DNA of 64,000 nt. Source: Rhizobium sp. P38BS-XIX. GTDB taxonomy: Bacteria; Pseudomonadota; Alphaproteobacteria; Rhizobiales; Rhizobiaceae. Below the pieces are notes generated by a model. It was not told where the DNA came from. It did no database searches and saw nothing but the letters and a program-made list of their open reading frames with translations. Within the stretch, counting starts at the first letter, position 1, and the number at the start of each line of letters is the position of its first letter. A program made the position numbers and the translations under genes. This document shows positions 1-8,534 of the stretch, piece by piece. The stretch is taken from NCBI RefSeq assembly GCF_012641435.1, contig NZ_JABAIJ010000015.1, positions 1-64,000 of the forward strand, in the 5' to 3' direction.

Positions 1-112
1 CGGCATAGGTCAGCCTGTCGAGATTGATGACCGTTTCTTCCTGCAGCTCAATCCAGTCAAGAACAAAATTCCCGCCTATGAACCCGGCTCCACCAGAAAC
101 CAATATCGTCAT
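1..112 (-). CDS. rfbB: dTDP-glucose 4,6-dehydratase, N-terminal fragment (runs off the window edge)
   Basis: Only the first 37 codons are inside the window, read leftwards from the ATG at 112. They encode MTILVSGGAGFIGGNF followed by a stretch ending VINLDRLTYA. The GGAGFIG glycine-rich loop is the NAD-binding Rossmann motif of extended short-chain dehydrogenases. The LDRLTYA continuation is typical of RfbB, which converts dTDP-glucose to dTDP-4-keto-6-deoxyglucose in dTDP-rhamnose synthesis for surface polysaccharide. Another nucleotide-sugar epimerase or dehydratase cannot be excluded from so short a piece. The rest of the gene, and probably the other rml/rfb genes, would lie to the left. 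Confidence 0.75.
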   Translation of the reverse strand, partial: MTILVSGGAGFIGGNFVLDWIELQEETVINLDRLTYA

Positions 113-390
113 CTAAAATCCATTTCTACCAAACTTCGGCACCATTTCATTTGCGGTCATTAACCTCATTGCGGCGGAATTTTCGCCTAAAAGAGAGCCA
201 ATGACAATAAATTAAGGAACTCGAGTGTCTGAACCGAGCCACCAGATAGCCCGAGACAGTCCGAAACACAACCAGACGCACCATTAGTGAACGCGGTCAA
301 ACTATTGTATCGATTTTCGATGAGTGAAATTCATACAAATTGGTTTAAGCCCCTAAAGGCTTAAAATGCACTATCTATGAATTTGAGAAT

Positions 391-464
391 TGGCTGGGGA
401 ACCTGGACTCGAACCAAGATTAACGGAGTCAGAGTCCGTCGTTCTACCATTGAACTATTCCCCA
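391..464 (-). tRNA. tRNA-Gln (anticodon CUG)
   Basis: On the minus strand a 74-nt cloverleaf can be drawn. The acceptor stem TGGGGAA pairs with TTCCCCA and is followed by discriminator G and an encoded CCA. The D arm is GTTC/GAAC and the anticodon stem ACGGA/TCCGT. The loop CTCTGAC puts CTG at positions 34-36. The T-loop TTCGAGT is standard. CUG reads the glutamine codon CAG. It is flanked by non-coding sequence on both sides. Confidence 0.95.
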
Positions 465-913
465 TCGACCGCCGAACCTCTTGTGTTCCGCGGGCAAAGC
501 AGGGCCTCTATAATCGAATTTTGCGAGGATGCAAACACTTTAACGCGGGCCCCGGCATTTTTTTGGAGGATGGAGCCTATGGATGGCGATGGTCTTCGAT
601 ATTTGCCGTAATGCGGCGGATGGCAGTCGTTGGGCTTTGATATGAGATGCGTAATTGTGCGGCGATTCGTGGGTCAGAATGGTCTAATGGCATGAGCTTT
701 AGGCCGGTGCAGGCCGGTGCTTTCGAGGTTTGTAATAGCCACAATACCGGAAGTCGGAATTTCATTTGCCGTTGTTTAGGACAATGACGTTATGAAACGT
801 GGAGCCAGTGCGGACAAGACGGTGATATCCCAGATTCAGGCCGTCTTTTAACAGTCACATTCCTGTTCGCATTATTGGCTAAATGAGCGCGAAACCGAAA
901 AGAGGGCCCCCGC
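465..913. other. Intergenic stretch with no recognisable gene
   Basis: About 450 bases lie between tRNA-Gln and the DUF1003 gene. Short open frames occur on both strands, but none has a convincing ribosome binding site or a protein I recognise. A small tandem direct repeat (AGGCCGGTGC twice) lies near 700-720. The tRNA-Gln promoter (minus strand) and the promoter of the gene at 914 must lie here, but I cannot place them. Confidence 0.5.
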
Positions 914-1831
914 ATGACAGAAACGAAGACCTTTGATCCGGCGGACGGGATCGTCGACTTCGATGCCGGCGAAGGCGAAGCGCCGACCGTGGTGGAGATG
1001 GACGACTACACCAAGAGCCTTGCCCAGGCGAAGGCCAAGTCCGTCAAGCTCGTGGATGCCATTACCGGCCAAACGCTCAAGAAGAAGGACGCCGTTCACG
1101 TCGACGACCTGCGCCCTTCGCTGGCGGATTTCATGCGCCAGAAACATCCCGAGCTTCGCGCTGACGACTATATCAGCCGCAAGGTGATGGATGACTATCG
1201 CGCTCAATATATTGCCGAGCTTTTGACGGACGAGCGCGGCGAGCTTTCCACGCTCGAAGATGAAGTCGTCGAAAGCCTGAAGACGCACGATACGCTGGCC
1301 GAGAACATCGAGGAGGATTACGAAGACCATCGTTCCATCGGCGACCGCATGGCAGATGGCGTTGCCTCCTTCGGCGGCAGCTGGACCTTCATCATTTCCT
1401 TCTGTCTGTTTCTGGGCGTTTGGATGGCCGTCAACATCGTCTTGGGCGAGAAGCAGGCGTTCGATGCCTATCCGTTCATCCTGCTGAACCTGGTCCTATC
1501 CACGATCGCCGCGCTGCAGGCGCCCGTCATTATGATGAGCCAGCGACGTCAGGAAGAGAAGGATCGGCTGCGCGCACTCAACGATTACAAGGTGAACCTC
1601 AAGGCTGAGCTGGAAATCCGCCATCTGCATGAAAAGGTCGACCATCTCCTCAATCGCCAATGGGAGCGGTTGACCGAAATTCAGCAGATCCAGATCGAGA
1701 TGATGCTGGAACAGGCCAAGGCCGCAACACGCGCGATCAAGGCCAATAAGGCAACGAAGGCGAAAACAAGCGCGTTGAAGAGCCTGTTCGGCAAGGTCAA
1801 GGATCCCGACACGGACGATTCATTGAATTGA
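914..1831 (+). CDS. DUF1003 family cytoplasmic membrane protein
   Basis: The 305-aa protein has a charged N-terminal half (about residues 1-150) followed by two close hydrophobic segments, roughly 157-177 and 187-207. A basic, amphipathic C-terminal region rich in Glu and Gln (about 210-300) probably forms a coiled coil. The arrangement of GGSW before the first membrane segment, AYPFILLNLVLS in the second, and QAPVIMMSQRRQ directly after it is the DUF1003 signature. The family's function is unknown; an inner-membrane protein with both ends cytoplasmic is the simple reading. It stands alone, so the context gives no functional clue. Confidence 0.85.
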   Translation: MTETKTFDPADGIVDFDAGEGEAPTVVEMDDYTKSLAQAKAKSVKLVDAITGQTLKKKDAVHVDDLRPSLADFMRQKHPELRADDYISRKVMDDYRAQYIAELLTDERGELSTLEDEVVESLKTHDTLAENIEEDYEDHRSIGDRMADGVASFGGSWTFIISFCLFLGVWMAVNIVLGEKQAFDAYPFILLNLVLSTIAALQAPVIMMSQRRQEEKDRLRALNDYKVNLKAELEIRHLHEKVDHLLNRQWERLTEIQQIQIEMMLEQAKAATRAIKANKATKAKTSALKSLFGKVKDPDTDDSLN

Positions 1832-1879
1832 GCGCCTGCGGGGCGGCGCATCGCTGCTCGCCGGCCAGGGGCGGCAGAT

Positions 1880-3061
1880 CTATGCGCTGGCCGCCTTTCG
1901 TCGCGTCGCAAGCAATACCGGCATGCAAACGAGATAAAGCGACGCGCCGACAATCCAGACCAGCCCGGGAAAGATTGGCCGCGAGGCGAAATAGATTTCG
2001 CTGATGGCGAGAGGCGCAATGACGGATGCAAGGCTCGTCAGGCTGCTCAGCACGCCCTGGAGACGCCCCTGATCGTCGGCGCTCACACGCTGCGTCATCA
2101 ATGACACCAGCGCCGGCTGACCGATACCACCCAGGCAAAAGAGCGGAAACAGCAGGAAGGCGACAAAACCGCGCGTCGCAAAGGCAATCGCGACATAGGC
2201 GGCGCTATCACAGATGATCGCAACGATCAGCGCGGCACGCTCGCCCCATCGTTCGCTCAAAGATCCTGCGACAAAAGCCTGGGCCAGCGCATGGAAGAGG
2301 CCAAAGCCCGCGAGTGACAAGCCGACTGTCATCGTATCCCAGCCGAATTTGTCCTGACCGTAGAGCACCCATATGGTGCCGCCAACCTCGCCGACCATGC
2401 CGAGAACCAGAGACAGGAACAGCAGCGGCAATAACGCCGGAAAGGCGCCAACCCAGCGCAGTGGCGCGAGCGGATGAAACGCCGCTGGATCGATGCGCTC
2501 CGGCGTGATCGCACGGGTTTCCGGCAAGACGAACAACGCGACGATGAAATTTGTCATCACGAGAGCGGCGGCAGCCACGAACGGCGCGCGAAGGGATACA
2601 GTGCCGAGCAAGCCGCCGATGACGGGTCCGAGAATGAAGCCGATGCCGAAACAGGCGCTGAGCAGCCCGAAGACGCGCGTGCGCTTCTCTTGCGGGGTAA
2701 TATCCGTCAAACATGCGGCCGCAACCGAGGCATTGGCGGCCGTGAGGCCGGAAACGGCACGGCCGAGAAACAGCCACCAGAAGCCCGGCGCCCAAGCCAT
2801 GAAGGCATAATCGATCATGCCGCCAGCCAGCGAGATCAGCAGAACGGGCCGGCGTCCATAGCGATCGCTGAGAGTTCCGATAACGGGAGCGGCGAGAAAC
2901 TGCAGCCCGGCATAAAGCGACAGGAAAGCGCCGTAGCGCCAGCCAAGATCGGGCGTATGCGCGACTCTCCGCAAAAGCTCCGGCAGGATCGGCATTACAA
3001 GCCCGGTGCCGGCAGCATCGAGGATGACCACAGCCAGAATGGTCAGAAGCATCTTGTTCAT
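1880..3061 (-). CDS. tetA: Tetracycline-type efflux pump of the major facilitator superfamily
   Basis: The 393-aa protein has twelve predicted membrane segments, the usual length for Tet(A)/Tet(B)/Tet(C)-group pumps. The diagnostic cytoplasmic loop GTLSDRYGRR lies at residues 62-71. PELLRRV near residue 27 and ITPQEKRTRVFGLL in the loop between membrane segments 4 and 5 also fit the TetA subfamily. Such pumps exchange a tetracycline-metal complex for a proton at the inner membrane. The gene is divergent from a tetR-like regulator 75 bp away, with two operator-like palindromes between them. A closely comparable chromosomal pair, Tet(30), is known from Agrobacterium. Real substrate specificity is unproven; other TetA-like pumps in soil bacteria may export different compounds. 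Confidence 0.88.
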   Translation of the reverse strand: MNKMLLTILAVVILDAAGTGLVMPILPELLRRVAHTPDLGWRYGAFLSLYAGLQFLAAPVIGTLSDRYGRRPVLLISLAGGMIDYAFMAWAPGFWWLFLGRAVSGLTAANASVAAACLTDITPQEKRTRVFGLLSACFGIGFILGPVIGGLLGTVSLRAPFVAAAALVMTNFIVALFVLPETRAITPERIDPAAFHPLAPLRWVGAFPALLPLLFLSLVLGMVGEVGGTIWVLYGQDKFGWDTMTVGLSLAGFGLFHALAQAFVAGSLSERWGERAALIVAIICDSAAYVAIAFATRGFVAFLLFPLFCLGGIGQPALVSLMTQRVSADDQGRLQGVLSSLTSLASVIAPLAISEIYFASRPIFPGLVWIVGASLYLVCMPVLLATRRKAASA

Positions 3062-3070
3062 AGCATAAAT

Positions 3071-3103
3071 TTATCGTTGATAAGGAACTTTATCGCCGAT
3101 AAA
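3071..3103. promoter_or_regulatory. Two tandem tetO-like operators in the tetA/tetR intergenic region
   Basis: Two palindromes share arms and a 3-bp centre: TTATC-gtt-GATAA (3071-3083) and TTTATC-gcc-GATAAA (3089-3103). Their centres are 19 bp apart. They resemble the classical tet operator core CTATCATTGATAG, including the TATCNNNGATA pattern. They sit immediately upstream of tetA and about 33 bp before tetR, so one regulator dimer per site could repress both divergent genes. Confidence 0.82.
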
Positions 3104-3135
3104 TTATACACTCTAAACTGTCAATCGGAGAGGTC

Positions 3136-3741
3136 ATGAAAATCGATCGGGCCCAGATCGTCGATACCGCGCTGATTATTCTGAATGAGGTCGGCATCGA
3201 TGGGCTTTCGACACGGCTGATCGCCCAACGCCTGGGCGTCCAGCAACCGGCACTCTATTGGCATTTCAAAGGAAAGCAGGCGCTGCTGGCAGCGATGAAC
3301 ACCGAGATGCTGAGACGGAACCACACGCGCACAGCCCCCTTAGCCGGAGAAACCTGGCAGGAATTCGTGCGCGTCAATGCCCGCAGCTTCCGTTCTGCGC
3401 TATTGGCATGGCGCGACGGCGCCCGCGTTCATGCCGGAACGGAGGCGGATCCAACAGATCTCGATTCGATTGAGGCTCAGCTCGAATGTCTGGTCGCTGC
3501 CGGTTTCGATCCGGGAAGAGCCCTTGGCCTGCAGATTGCCATTAGCCGCTATGTGGTCGGATGCGTGCTGGAAGAGCAGGCGGACGCGGGCGATCCGGCT
3601 GACAAGGCCGCCCTCGATCAGGCGGCCAAAAGCCGGCCGAACCTTGCCAGCGCGCTCAGGTTCTACCGGGCAAGCGGGCATGAAGCCCTTTTCAATGGCG
3701 GTCTCGAGCTGTTGATCACCGGGGCGGAAGCCGCCGGATAG
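3136..3741 (+). CDS. tetR: TetR-class transcriptional repressor
   Basis: The 201-aa protein has an N-terminal helix-turn-helix (about residues 10-50). Its GLSTRLIAQRLGVQQPALYWHF recognition region closely resembles that of true tetracycline repressors (LGVxQPTLYWHVKNKRALL), not generic TetR-family members. The C-terminal two thirds match the TetR_C ligand-binding and dimerisation region in layout. The start is supported by GGAGAGG a few bases upstream. It is divergent from tetA and very probably represses both genes through the two palindromes at 3071-3103, releasing on drug binding. Confidence 0.88.
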   Translation: MKIDRAQIVDTALIILNEVGIDGLSTRLIAQRLGVQQPALYWHFKGKQALLAAMNTEMLRRNHTRTAPLAGETWQEFVRVNARSFRSALLAWRDGARVHAGTEADPTDLDSIEAQLECLVAAGFDPGRALGLQIAISRYVVGCVLEEQADAGDPADKAALDQAAKSRPNLASALRFYRASGHEALFNGGLELLITGAEAAG

Positions 3742-3792
3742 ACGGCCTCGCCGGGCAGGCACTGCGTGATCATTTCGGCGTGCACGGAGCGG

Positions 3793-4455
3793 TTATCGCT
3801 CCGCCTTGAAGGTCCGGCCCAGATCCGGCCCGAGGCCGAAATAATGCCTGAAAACGTAAAGCAGAGGGCTCCATTGCGCGGTGTCGATATGGTTGGTGTC
3901 CGGCACGACAATATTCCTGTGAGCATGGACACGCAGCACCTTCACTTCGATGATCCAGAACGCTTCCGGACGCTCGGCGGGCCAGTCACCTCCCGGCGTA
4001 TGGGCCGCAACCATCTCCGCTTCGAACTGAATAGGGCATTCGGCAATCCGCAACGGCCGGACAAGCTCGGCGGGTTGCGGCGTGAGATCGGAAACATCGA
4101 ATTTATCGGCCTCGAAGCGATAACCGATCTTCTGCTTGTGCGGCGGAACGGGATTGCGGCCCGTCGTCGGAGCCAGCGTCTCGATCTTGGGCCAGAGATC
4201 CGGCGCAGGGAAATTCAGCACGAGCTGGCGTTCGCGCATGATGTTTTCCCGCCCCTTGCTGCTGGCGGTGAGACCCAGCACGGCGCGATCGAATAGGGTC
4301 CAGACCGAGGACATGGGCGAAATATTCGTCGTTCCATCTGCATTGAGGCTGGTGATCAGCGCCACGGGCGTACCGATATAAAGGACGCTCGGCTTGATCT
4401 CGATATGCCTGCGATCGTCCTCAATCGGGGTGAGTTCGGCATTGTCCGTCAACAT
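3793..4455 (-). CDS. Flavin reductase-like (FMN-binding split barrel) protein
   Basis: This 220-aa protein has the layout of the flavin reductase-like / DIM6-NTAB family. An early strand PVALITSLNADGTTNISPMS (near residues 31-50) matches the conserved flavin-binding substrate entry strand. LVLNFPAPDL and FEAEMV segments follow further on. Family members bind FMN and act as flavin reductases or as flavoprotein oxygenase partners; the partner here is unknown. It ends 51 bp from the end of tetR (convergent). It begins about 107 bp after the end of the minus-strand cyclase gene, so it may be the second gene of that transcript, but no functional link is evident. Confidence 0.8.
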   Translation of the reverse strand: MLTDNAELTPIEDDRRHIEIKPSVLYIGTPVALITSLNADGTTNISPMSSVWTLFDRAVLGLTASSKGRENIMRERQLVLNFPAPDLWPKIETLAPTTGRNPVPPHKQKIGYRFEADKFDVSDLTPQPAELVRPLRIAECPIQFEAEMVAAHTPGGDWPAERPEAFWIIEVKVLRVHAHRNIVVPDTNHIDTAQWSPLLYVFRHYFGLGPDLGRTFKAER

Positions 4456-4562
4456 CGCAAAATCCTCCTTTTGAGGACTTCAGTTTAACCACCGGAGGGC
4501 GGGGAATAGTTCGTCATCGAACGAACCATTCCCGGTAGCCACGACAAATGACGTCATCAGCC

Positions 4563-5933
4563 TCAGGAAGCGGATGCCAACCTCACCCTGTTTCGGCCAC
4601 TCTCCTTGGCCGCATAAACCGCCTTGTCGGCACGCGCCAGAATACGCTCGTAATCGAGTTCGACCTGGAAGGCGGCAACGCCGATACTGGCGGTGACGGC
4701 AAGCCTGCCGCCATCGGCAAGCGGCACCGACAGGCTGGAAATCTCGGCGCGGATCTTTTCGGCAACCTGCAAGCCCATCCCCTCATCGCATTCGACGAGC
4801 ACGATCAGCATTTCCTCGCCACCGTAGCGGAAGACGAAATCGGTCTGGCGGACAGTTTCGGTAATCGCGACCGCGACCGACCGAAGCGCCTGATCGCCCA
4901 CCTTGTGGCCATGCGTGTCGTTGATACGCTTGAAATGATCGATATCCAGCAGCAGCACACAAAAGCCGCCGGCGACGGACATTTTCTGCAGTTGTATCTC
5001 ACGCATCAGCACAGACGGCATGAAACGGCGCGTCAGCAATTGCGTCAGCGGGTCCCGTCCGCTTTCGACTTCGATATGCGCTTCGAAAATACCGCTCAGC
5101 AGGAACTTGATTGCCGAAAGCTCCTCCTCGATCTTTCGCGCGGCATCGCTGATCTGCGAGCGGTCATTGAAGCTCACGCGCTCCAGCGCTGGAACGAGCT
5201 CGTTGTCGATCCGGGTAACAAGGGTCTTGATCAGCTCAAGTTTGGGCTCGCGCTCAAACAGGATATGAGCCTTGTGGTTCAGCCAGAGGCCGAGCTCGCT
5301 CTTCCAAAGCCGCGGCAAGCCGGCGGAGGAGGCGCTTTGGTAAAAGGAAGCCAGGAGCCCGTGCCCCCACTCCATGAGAGCAGCCCTCTGGCGCTCCCGC
5401 TCCATCGCCAGATTCTGGCCGAGCAGATGCAGACGATAGGCTTCGTTGACGCGCGCATTCGAGGCTACGCCTTTTTGATAGCTGGCCTCACGGATCTCGA
5501 GCGCAATATCAAAAAGCCCGATGATAAAGGCCATCGCGTCGACCAGTTGCTGTCGGGAAACATCGGTCTCCGACAGATGGCGCAGAAACCATAGCTTGAT
5601 CTTGCGGATCGATCGCGAAACAGCGTGCGGCGGAAAGCCGATACGCGCCATTGTCTCGCCCAGGCTATCTTGCTGCGAAAAGAAGATCTCGCCGGATGTC
5701 GCCTCGCGGTTGACGAGCTGCTGCACCCATTCCATGAACCGGGCCGTGAAGGCGGCCAGATTGGCATCTTCGCCGATCAGGGAAAGAAGATCGGGATCGC
5801 CTTCCAGATAGGCTCTGTAGCGCTGCTTCAGCTCATCCTCGTAGGTGTGGACGATCGTGTGGACGATGTTGCGCGTTTCTGTCGACGTCTTCTCGACGAG
5901 AGCGTTCCATTCTCGCGCGATACGTTCCGGCAT
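4563..5933 (-). CDS. Globin-fold sensor diguanylate cyclase (DosC/GcbC-like) lacking the heme ligand
   Basis: The 456-aa protein matches E. coli DosC in order: globin-like sensor (about 1-150), helical middle domain (about 155-285) and GGDEF domain (about 290-456). The cyclase site reads GGEEM (371-375), with Met where Phe is usual. An intact RxxD inhibitory I-site, RQTD, lies at 362-365, five residues before it. Such enzymes make cyclic di-GMP from GTP. Aligned without gaps from a shared DP pair to the ARIG motif, the DosC proximal His98 position (EVHARIG) is Met95 (ETMARIG). The distal Tyr43 position falls on Arg40. The sensor may therefore not bind heme as DosC does. I chose the start at 5933 because AGGAAAG lies eight bases upstream; an open frame continues further but reads like untranslated sequence. 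Confidence 0.85.
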   Translation of the reverse strand: MPERIAREWNALVEKTSTETRNIVHTIVHTYEDELKQRYRAYLEGDPDLLSLIGEDANLAAFTARFMEWVQQLVNREATSGEIFFSQQDSLGETMARIGFPPHAVSRSIRKIKLWFLRHLSETDVSRQQLVDAMAFIIGLFDIALEIREASYQKGVASNARVNEAYRLHLLGQNLAMERERQRAALMEWGHGLLASFYQSASSAGLPRLWKSELGLWLNHKAHILFEREPKLELIKTLVTRIDNELVPALERVSFNDRSQISDAARKIEEELSAIKFLLSGIFEAHIEVESGRDPLTQLLTRRFMPSVLMREIQLQKMSVAGGFCVLLLDIDHFKRINDTHGHKVGDQALRSVAVAITETVRQTDFVFRYGGEEMLIVLVECDEGMGLQVAEKIRAEISSLSVPLADGGRLAVTASIGVAAFQVELDYERILARADKAVYAAKESGRNRVRLASAS

Positions 5934-6458
5934 TACGGTACTTTCCTGGCTCAAAAATCGGTTCCCTGATATTGCCCGTGCAATCCATGTCCTTCCCCTC
6001 GTGGGCCAGACGTCGCAGGCACGCTCATCGGACGACCGCTGCTTTGAACGTGACGCTCGCGCAAAAGACCGAAGCTGCCGAAACAACAACGAGCTTTTGA
6101 TCTTCAACGCCGGTCCATTCGAGACCAAGTCGAAGCAAAGCAGAATTGAACAATGAGTTGACGGCTGAAATAACCCATAAGGATCAAGAGTAAACCCCGG
6201 AAGCCATAGCAAAAAAGAATGGCTGTATTGCCGAACCAATCGATCAGGACTGGATATGGCGCTGACAAATATCTGTCTCCGGTCCACTCCATCCGAGATC
6301 GACTTATCGAGACACGCCGCCAATAGACCCCGGTATCATCCGGCAGCGGAATGACCCTGGCGGCGTGGCCCGCAAGACAACTTGACGTGAATTCGTCACA
6401 CCATTGTCATGCAGCGCCTCTACTCAGGCTTGCAGATTTTAGAAACGCCGATTTTCCG
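5934..6458. other. Divergent intergenic region without a recognisable gene
   Basis: About 525 bases separate the minus-strand cyclase gene from the plus-strand ABC transporter ATPase gene. Upstream in-frame extensions of both neighbours run into this stretch but have poor codon character and no family similarity. Promoters for both divergent units should be here. I see no clear metal-regulator box and no RNA gene. Confidence 0.5.
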
Positions 6459-7529
6459 ATGACAAGTGACGCAAACCGGATCCAGGCTGCCGTTTCGGCA
6501 ACAGGATTGGAACTTCATTACGACAAGGCGATCGTTCTGGGCGGTATCGATCTTTCGCTCGCCAGGGGACAGACGCTCGCGCTCCTCGGCCCTTCGGGCT
6601 GCGGCAAGACGACCCTTCTTCGTCTCGTTGCCGGGCTGCTTGCACCGACCAAAGGGGCGATCAGCATTTCCGGCCAAGTGGTTGCCGATGCGGGATCGAA
6701 GACCTTCGTGCCGCCGGAAAAGCGCAATCTCGGCATGGTCTTCCAGGACTACGCTCTCTGGCCGCATCTGACCGTCGGCGGCAACGTCGCATTCCCCCTT
6801 GAAATGCGCGGCGTTTCAAAGGCTGATCGCGAGAAGCGTACCAGGCGGGCGCTGGAGCGCGTCGGGCTTTCGGCGCTTGCGCAGCGGCGACCAAGCGATC
6901 TTTCAGGCGGCCAACAGCAGCGCGTGGCGATCGCCCGCGCCATCGTCGCCGAACCGCAGCTGATCCTCTTCGACGAGCCGCTCTCCAATCTCGACCGCGA
7001 ACTGCGCGAAAACATGGTCGGCGAACTTGCCGAACTCATCGCCACGCTCGGCCTGACGGCGATCTACGTCACGCACGACCACAGCGAGGCCCTGACGCTT
7101 GCTGACCAAGTCGCGATCATGCGCGCCGGCGAGATTGCCCAGCTCGCCTCGCCGGATATCCTGATCGAAAGTCCGGCGTCACCCGAAGTCGCCGAGTTCC
7201 TGCGGCTCGGCAGCACGGCCGATCTCGAGTGGCGAGACGATGGCTGGCGGCTGGCGGGAAGCACGCATGTGTTGTCAAGCACAGCGCGACCAGGACGGGA
7301 CAGGGCCAGAATTCTTATCCCCACACGCGCCATCTCGCTCGGTGCGGCCGCTGAGCCGAGCCTGACGGCAACGGCGATCCGCTCGCATTTCCGGGGAGAT
7401 GGCCACCTCGTCACCGCCGCACCGCACGGCACCACCGGCATCGAGCTACAGGTTCTGAGCCCGGTCAAGGTCCGGGCAGGCGAGCAGATCGGCCTTTCGG
7501 TCGATACCGACAGCATCCTGTGGTTCTAG
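6459..7529 (+). CDS. fbpC: Fe(III)-type ABC transporter, ATP-binding subunit
   Basis: The 356-aa ATPase has Walker A GPSGCGKT (44-51), the signature LSGGQQQR, Walker B LILFDEP and the switch histidine in YVTHDHSEA. About 110 residues follow the ATPase core and resemble a C-terminal TOBE-type regulatory domain. FVPPEKRNLGMVFQDYALWPH is the Q-loop region typical of the iron(III)/spermidine/molybdate importer class. It heads a three-gene operon: ATPase, 34-bp gap, binding protein, 11-bp gap, fused permease. The start at 6459 is chosen because the ATPase domain begins soon after; the upstream extension to 6351 has no similarity. The ribosome binding site is weak. Confidence 0.82.
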   Translation: MTSDANRIQAAVSATGLELHYDKAIVLGGIDLSLARGQTLALLGPSGCGKTTLLRLVAGLLAPTKGAISISGQVVADAGSKTFVPPEKRNLGMVFQDYALWPHLTVGGNVAFPLEMRGVSKADREKRTRRALERVGLSALAQRRPSDLSGGQQQRVAIARAIVAEPQLILFDEPLSNLDRELRENMVGELAELIATLGLTAIYVTHDHSEALTLADQVAIMRAGEIAQLASPDILIESPASPEVAEFLRLGSTADLEWRDDGWRLAGSTHVLSSTARPGRDRARILIPTRAISLGAAAEPSLTATAIRSHFRGDGHLVTAAPHGTTGIELQVLSPVKVRAGEQIGLSVDTDSILWF

Positions 7530-7563
7530 CAGGACCATGATTTGAGACTATAGAGAGGAAGAG

Positions 7564-8523
7564 ATGTTTAAATCGCTGAAATCAATTGCAATTTTTGCAC
7601 TTTCGAGCGCGCTTCTGGGCGGCGTCGCCCATGCCGATATCACCGTCTACACCGCAGGCCCGCAGAACCTGATCGACAAGCTGTCCGCCGGCTTCACCGC
7701 CCAGACGGGTATCAAGGTCAACGTCTTCCAGGCAACGACCGGTAAGGTCATGGCGCGCATTGAGGCCGAAGCCTCCAACCCGGCCGTCGATGTGCTGATT
7801 TCGGCTTCTTGGGATACGGCAACCGATTTCACCAAGCGCGGCTGGCTCGTGCCTTACACCAGCCCGAATGCGGCGAAGGTCCCGGCACTTCTGAAGTCGG
7901 AAACCGCGGTTGCCCAGGGTGTGTCGGCGCTCGGCATCGCCTGGAACACCAAGAGCGGCACGTCCGAGCCGAAGGAATGGGCCGATCTCGCCAAGCCGGA
8001 ATTCAAGGATCTCGTCAATATTCCCGATCCCGCCCAGTCCGGCTCCTCCTTCGAGCTGACGGCCGCCCTCGGCGCCAAGGATAACGACAAGCTCTTCAAG
8101 GATCTGAAGGACAATGGAGCCGTCATCGCCGGCGCCAACGCCGAAGCGCTGAACCCGGTATTGCAGGGCGCCAAGGCCGCCGTCTTCGGCGCCGTCGACT
8201 ACATCACCTTCGCCGCCAAGGCCAAGGGTGAGAGCGTCGACGTTATCTTCCCGCAGTCCGGTACGGTCATCGCACCGCGCCCGGTCATGATCCTCAACTG
8301 GTCCAAGCATCAGGACGAAGCCAAGAAGTTCGTCGACTACATGCTGTCCGATGAGGGCCAGAAGCTGGTTGCAGCCACCTTCCTGATGCCGGCCCGCTCC
8401 GACATCCCGGCCTCGCGGCCGCTGATGAGCGATCTCAAGCTGCTCGATTACGACGTCAATGCCGTCTACGGCAAGCGCAAGGAAATCCTGAAGCAGATCA
8501 GCGATCTGTTCGGCGGCAAGTAA
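7564..8523 (+). CDS. fbpA: Periplasmic substrate-binding protein of an Fe(III)-type ABC importer
   Basis: The 319-aa protein starts with a signal peptide ending near AHA before DITVYTAG, and AGAGGAAGAG lies just upstream of the ATG. The two-lobed family-1 layout is clear from ITVYTAGPQNLIDKL at the start, AVDVLISASWD around residue 80 and ALGIAWNTK around 120. This is the FbpA/AfuA cluster. True ferric-binding proteins usually carry a neighbouring Tyr-Tyr pair in the second lobe. Here the matching segment reads GAVDYITFAAK with one Tyr, so the cargo may be something other than free Fe(III), for example an organophosphonate or a chelate. Its place between the ATPase and permease genes makes its role as importer binding protein secure. 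Confidence 0.8.
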   Translation: MFKSLKSIAIFALSSALLGGVAHADITVYTAGPQNLIDKLSAGFTAQTGIKVNVFQATTGKVMARIEAEASNPAVDVLISASWDTATDFTKRGWLVPYTSPNAAKVPALLKSETAVAQGVSALGIAWNTKSGTSEPKEWADLAKPEFKDLVNIPDPAQSGSSFELTAALGAKDNDKLFKDLKDNGAVIAGANAEALNPVLQGAKAAVFGAVDYITFAAKAKGESVDVIFPQSGTVIAPRPVMILNWSKHQDEAKKFVDYMLSDEGQKLVAATFLMPARSDIPASRPLMSDLKLLDYDVNAVYGKRKEILKQISDLFGGK

Positions 8524-8534
8524 GGCTTGAAAGA

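Noticed and set aside
377..640. Short frames across tRNA-Gln
   Set aside because: They run through the tRNA gene antisense and have no protein features.
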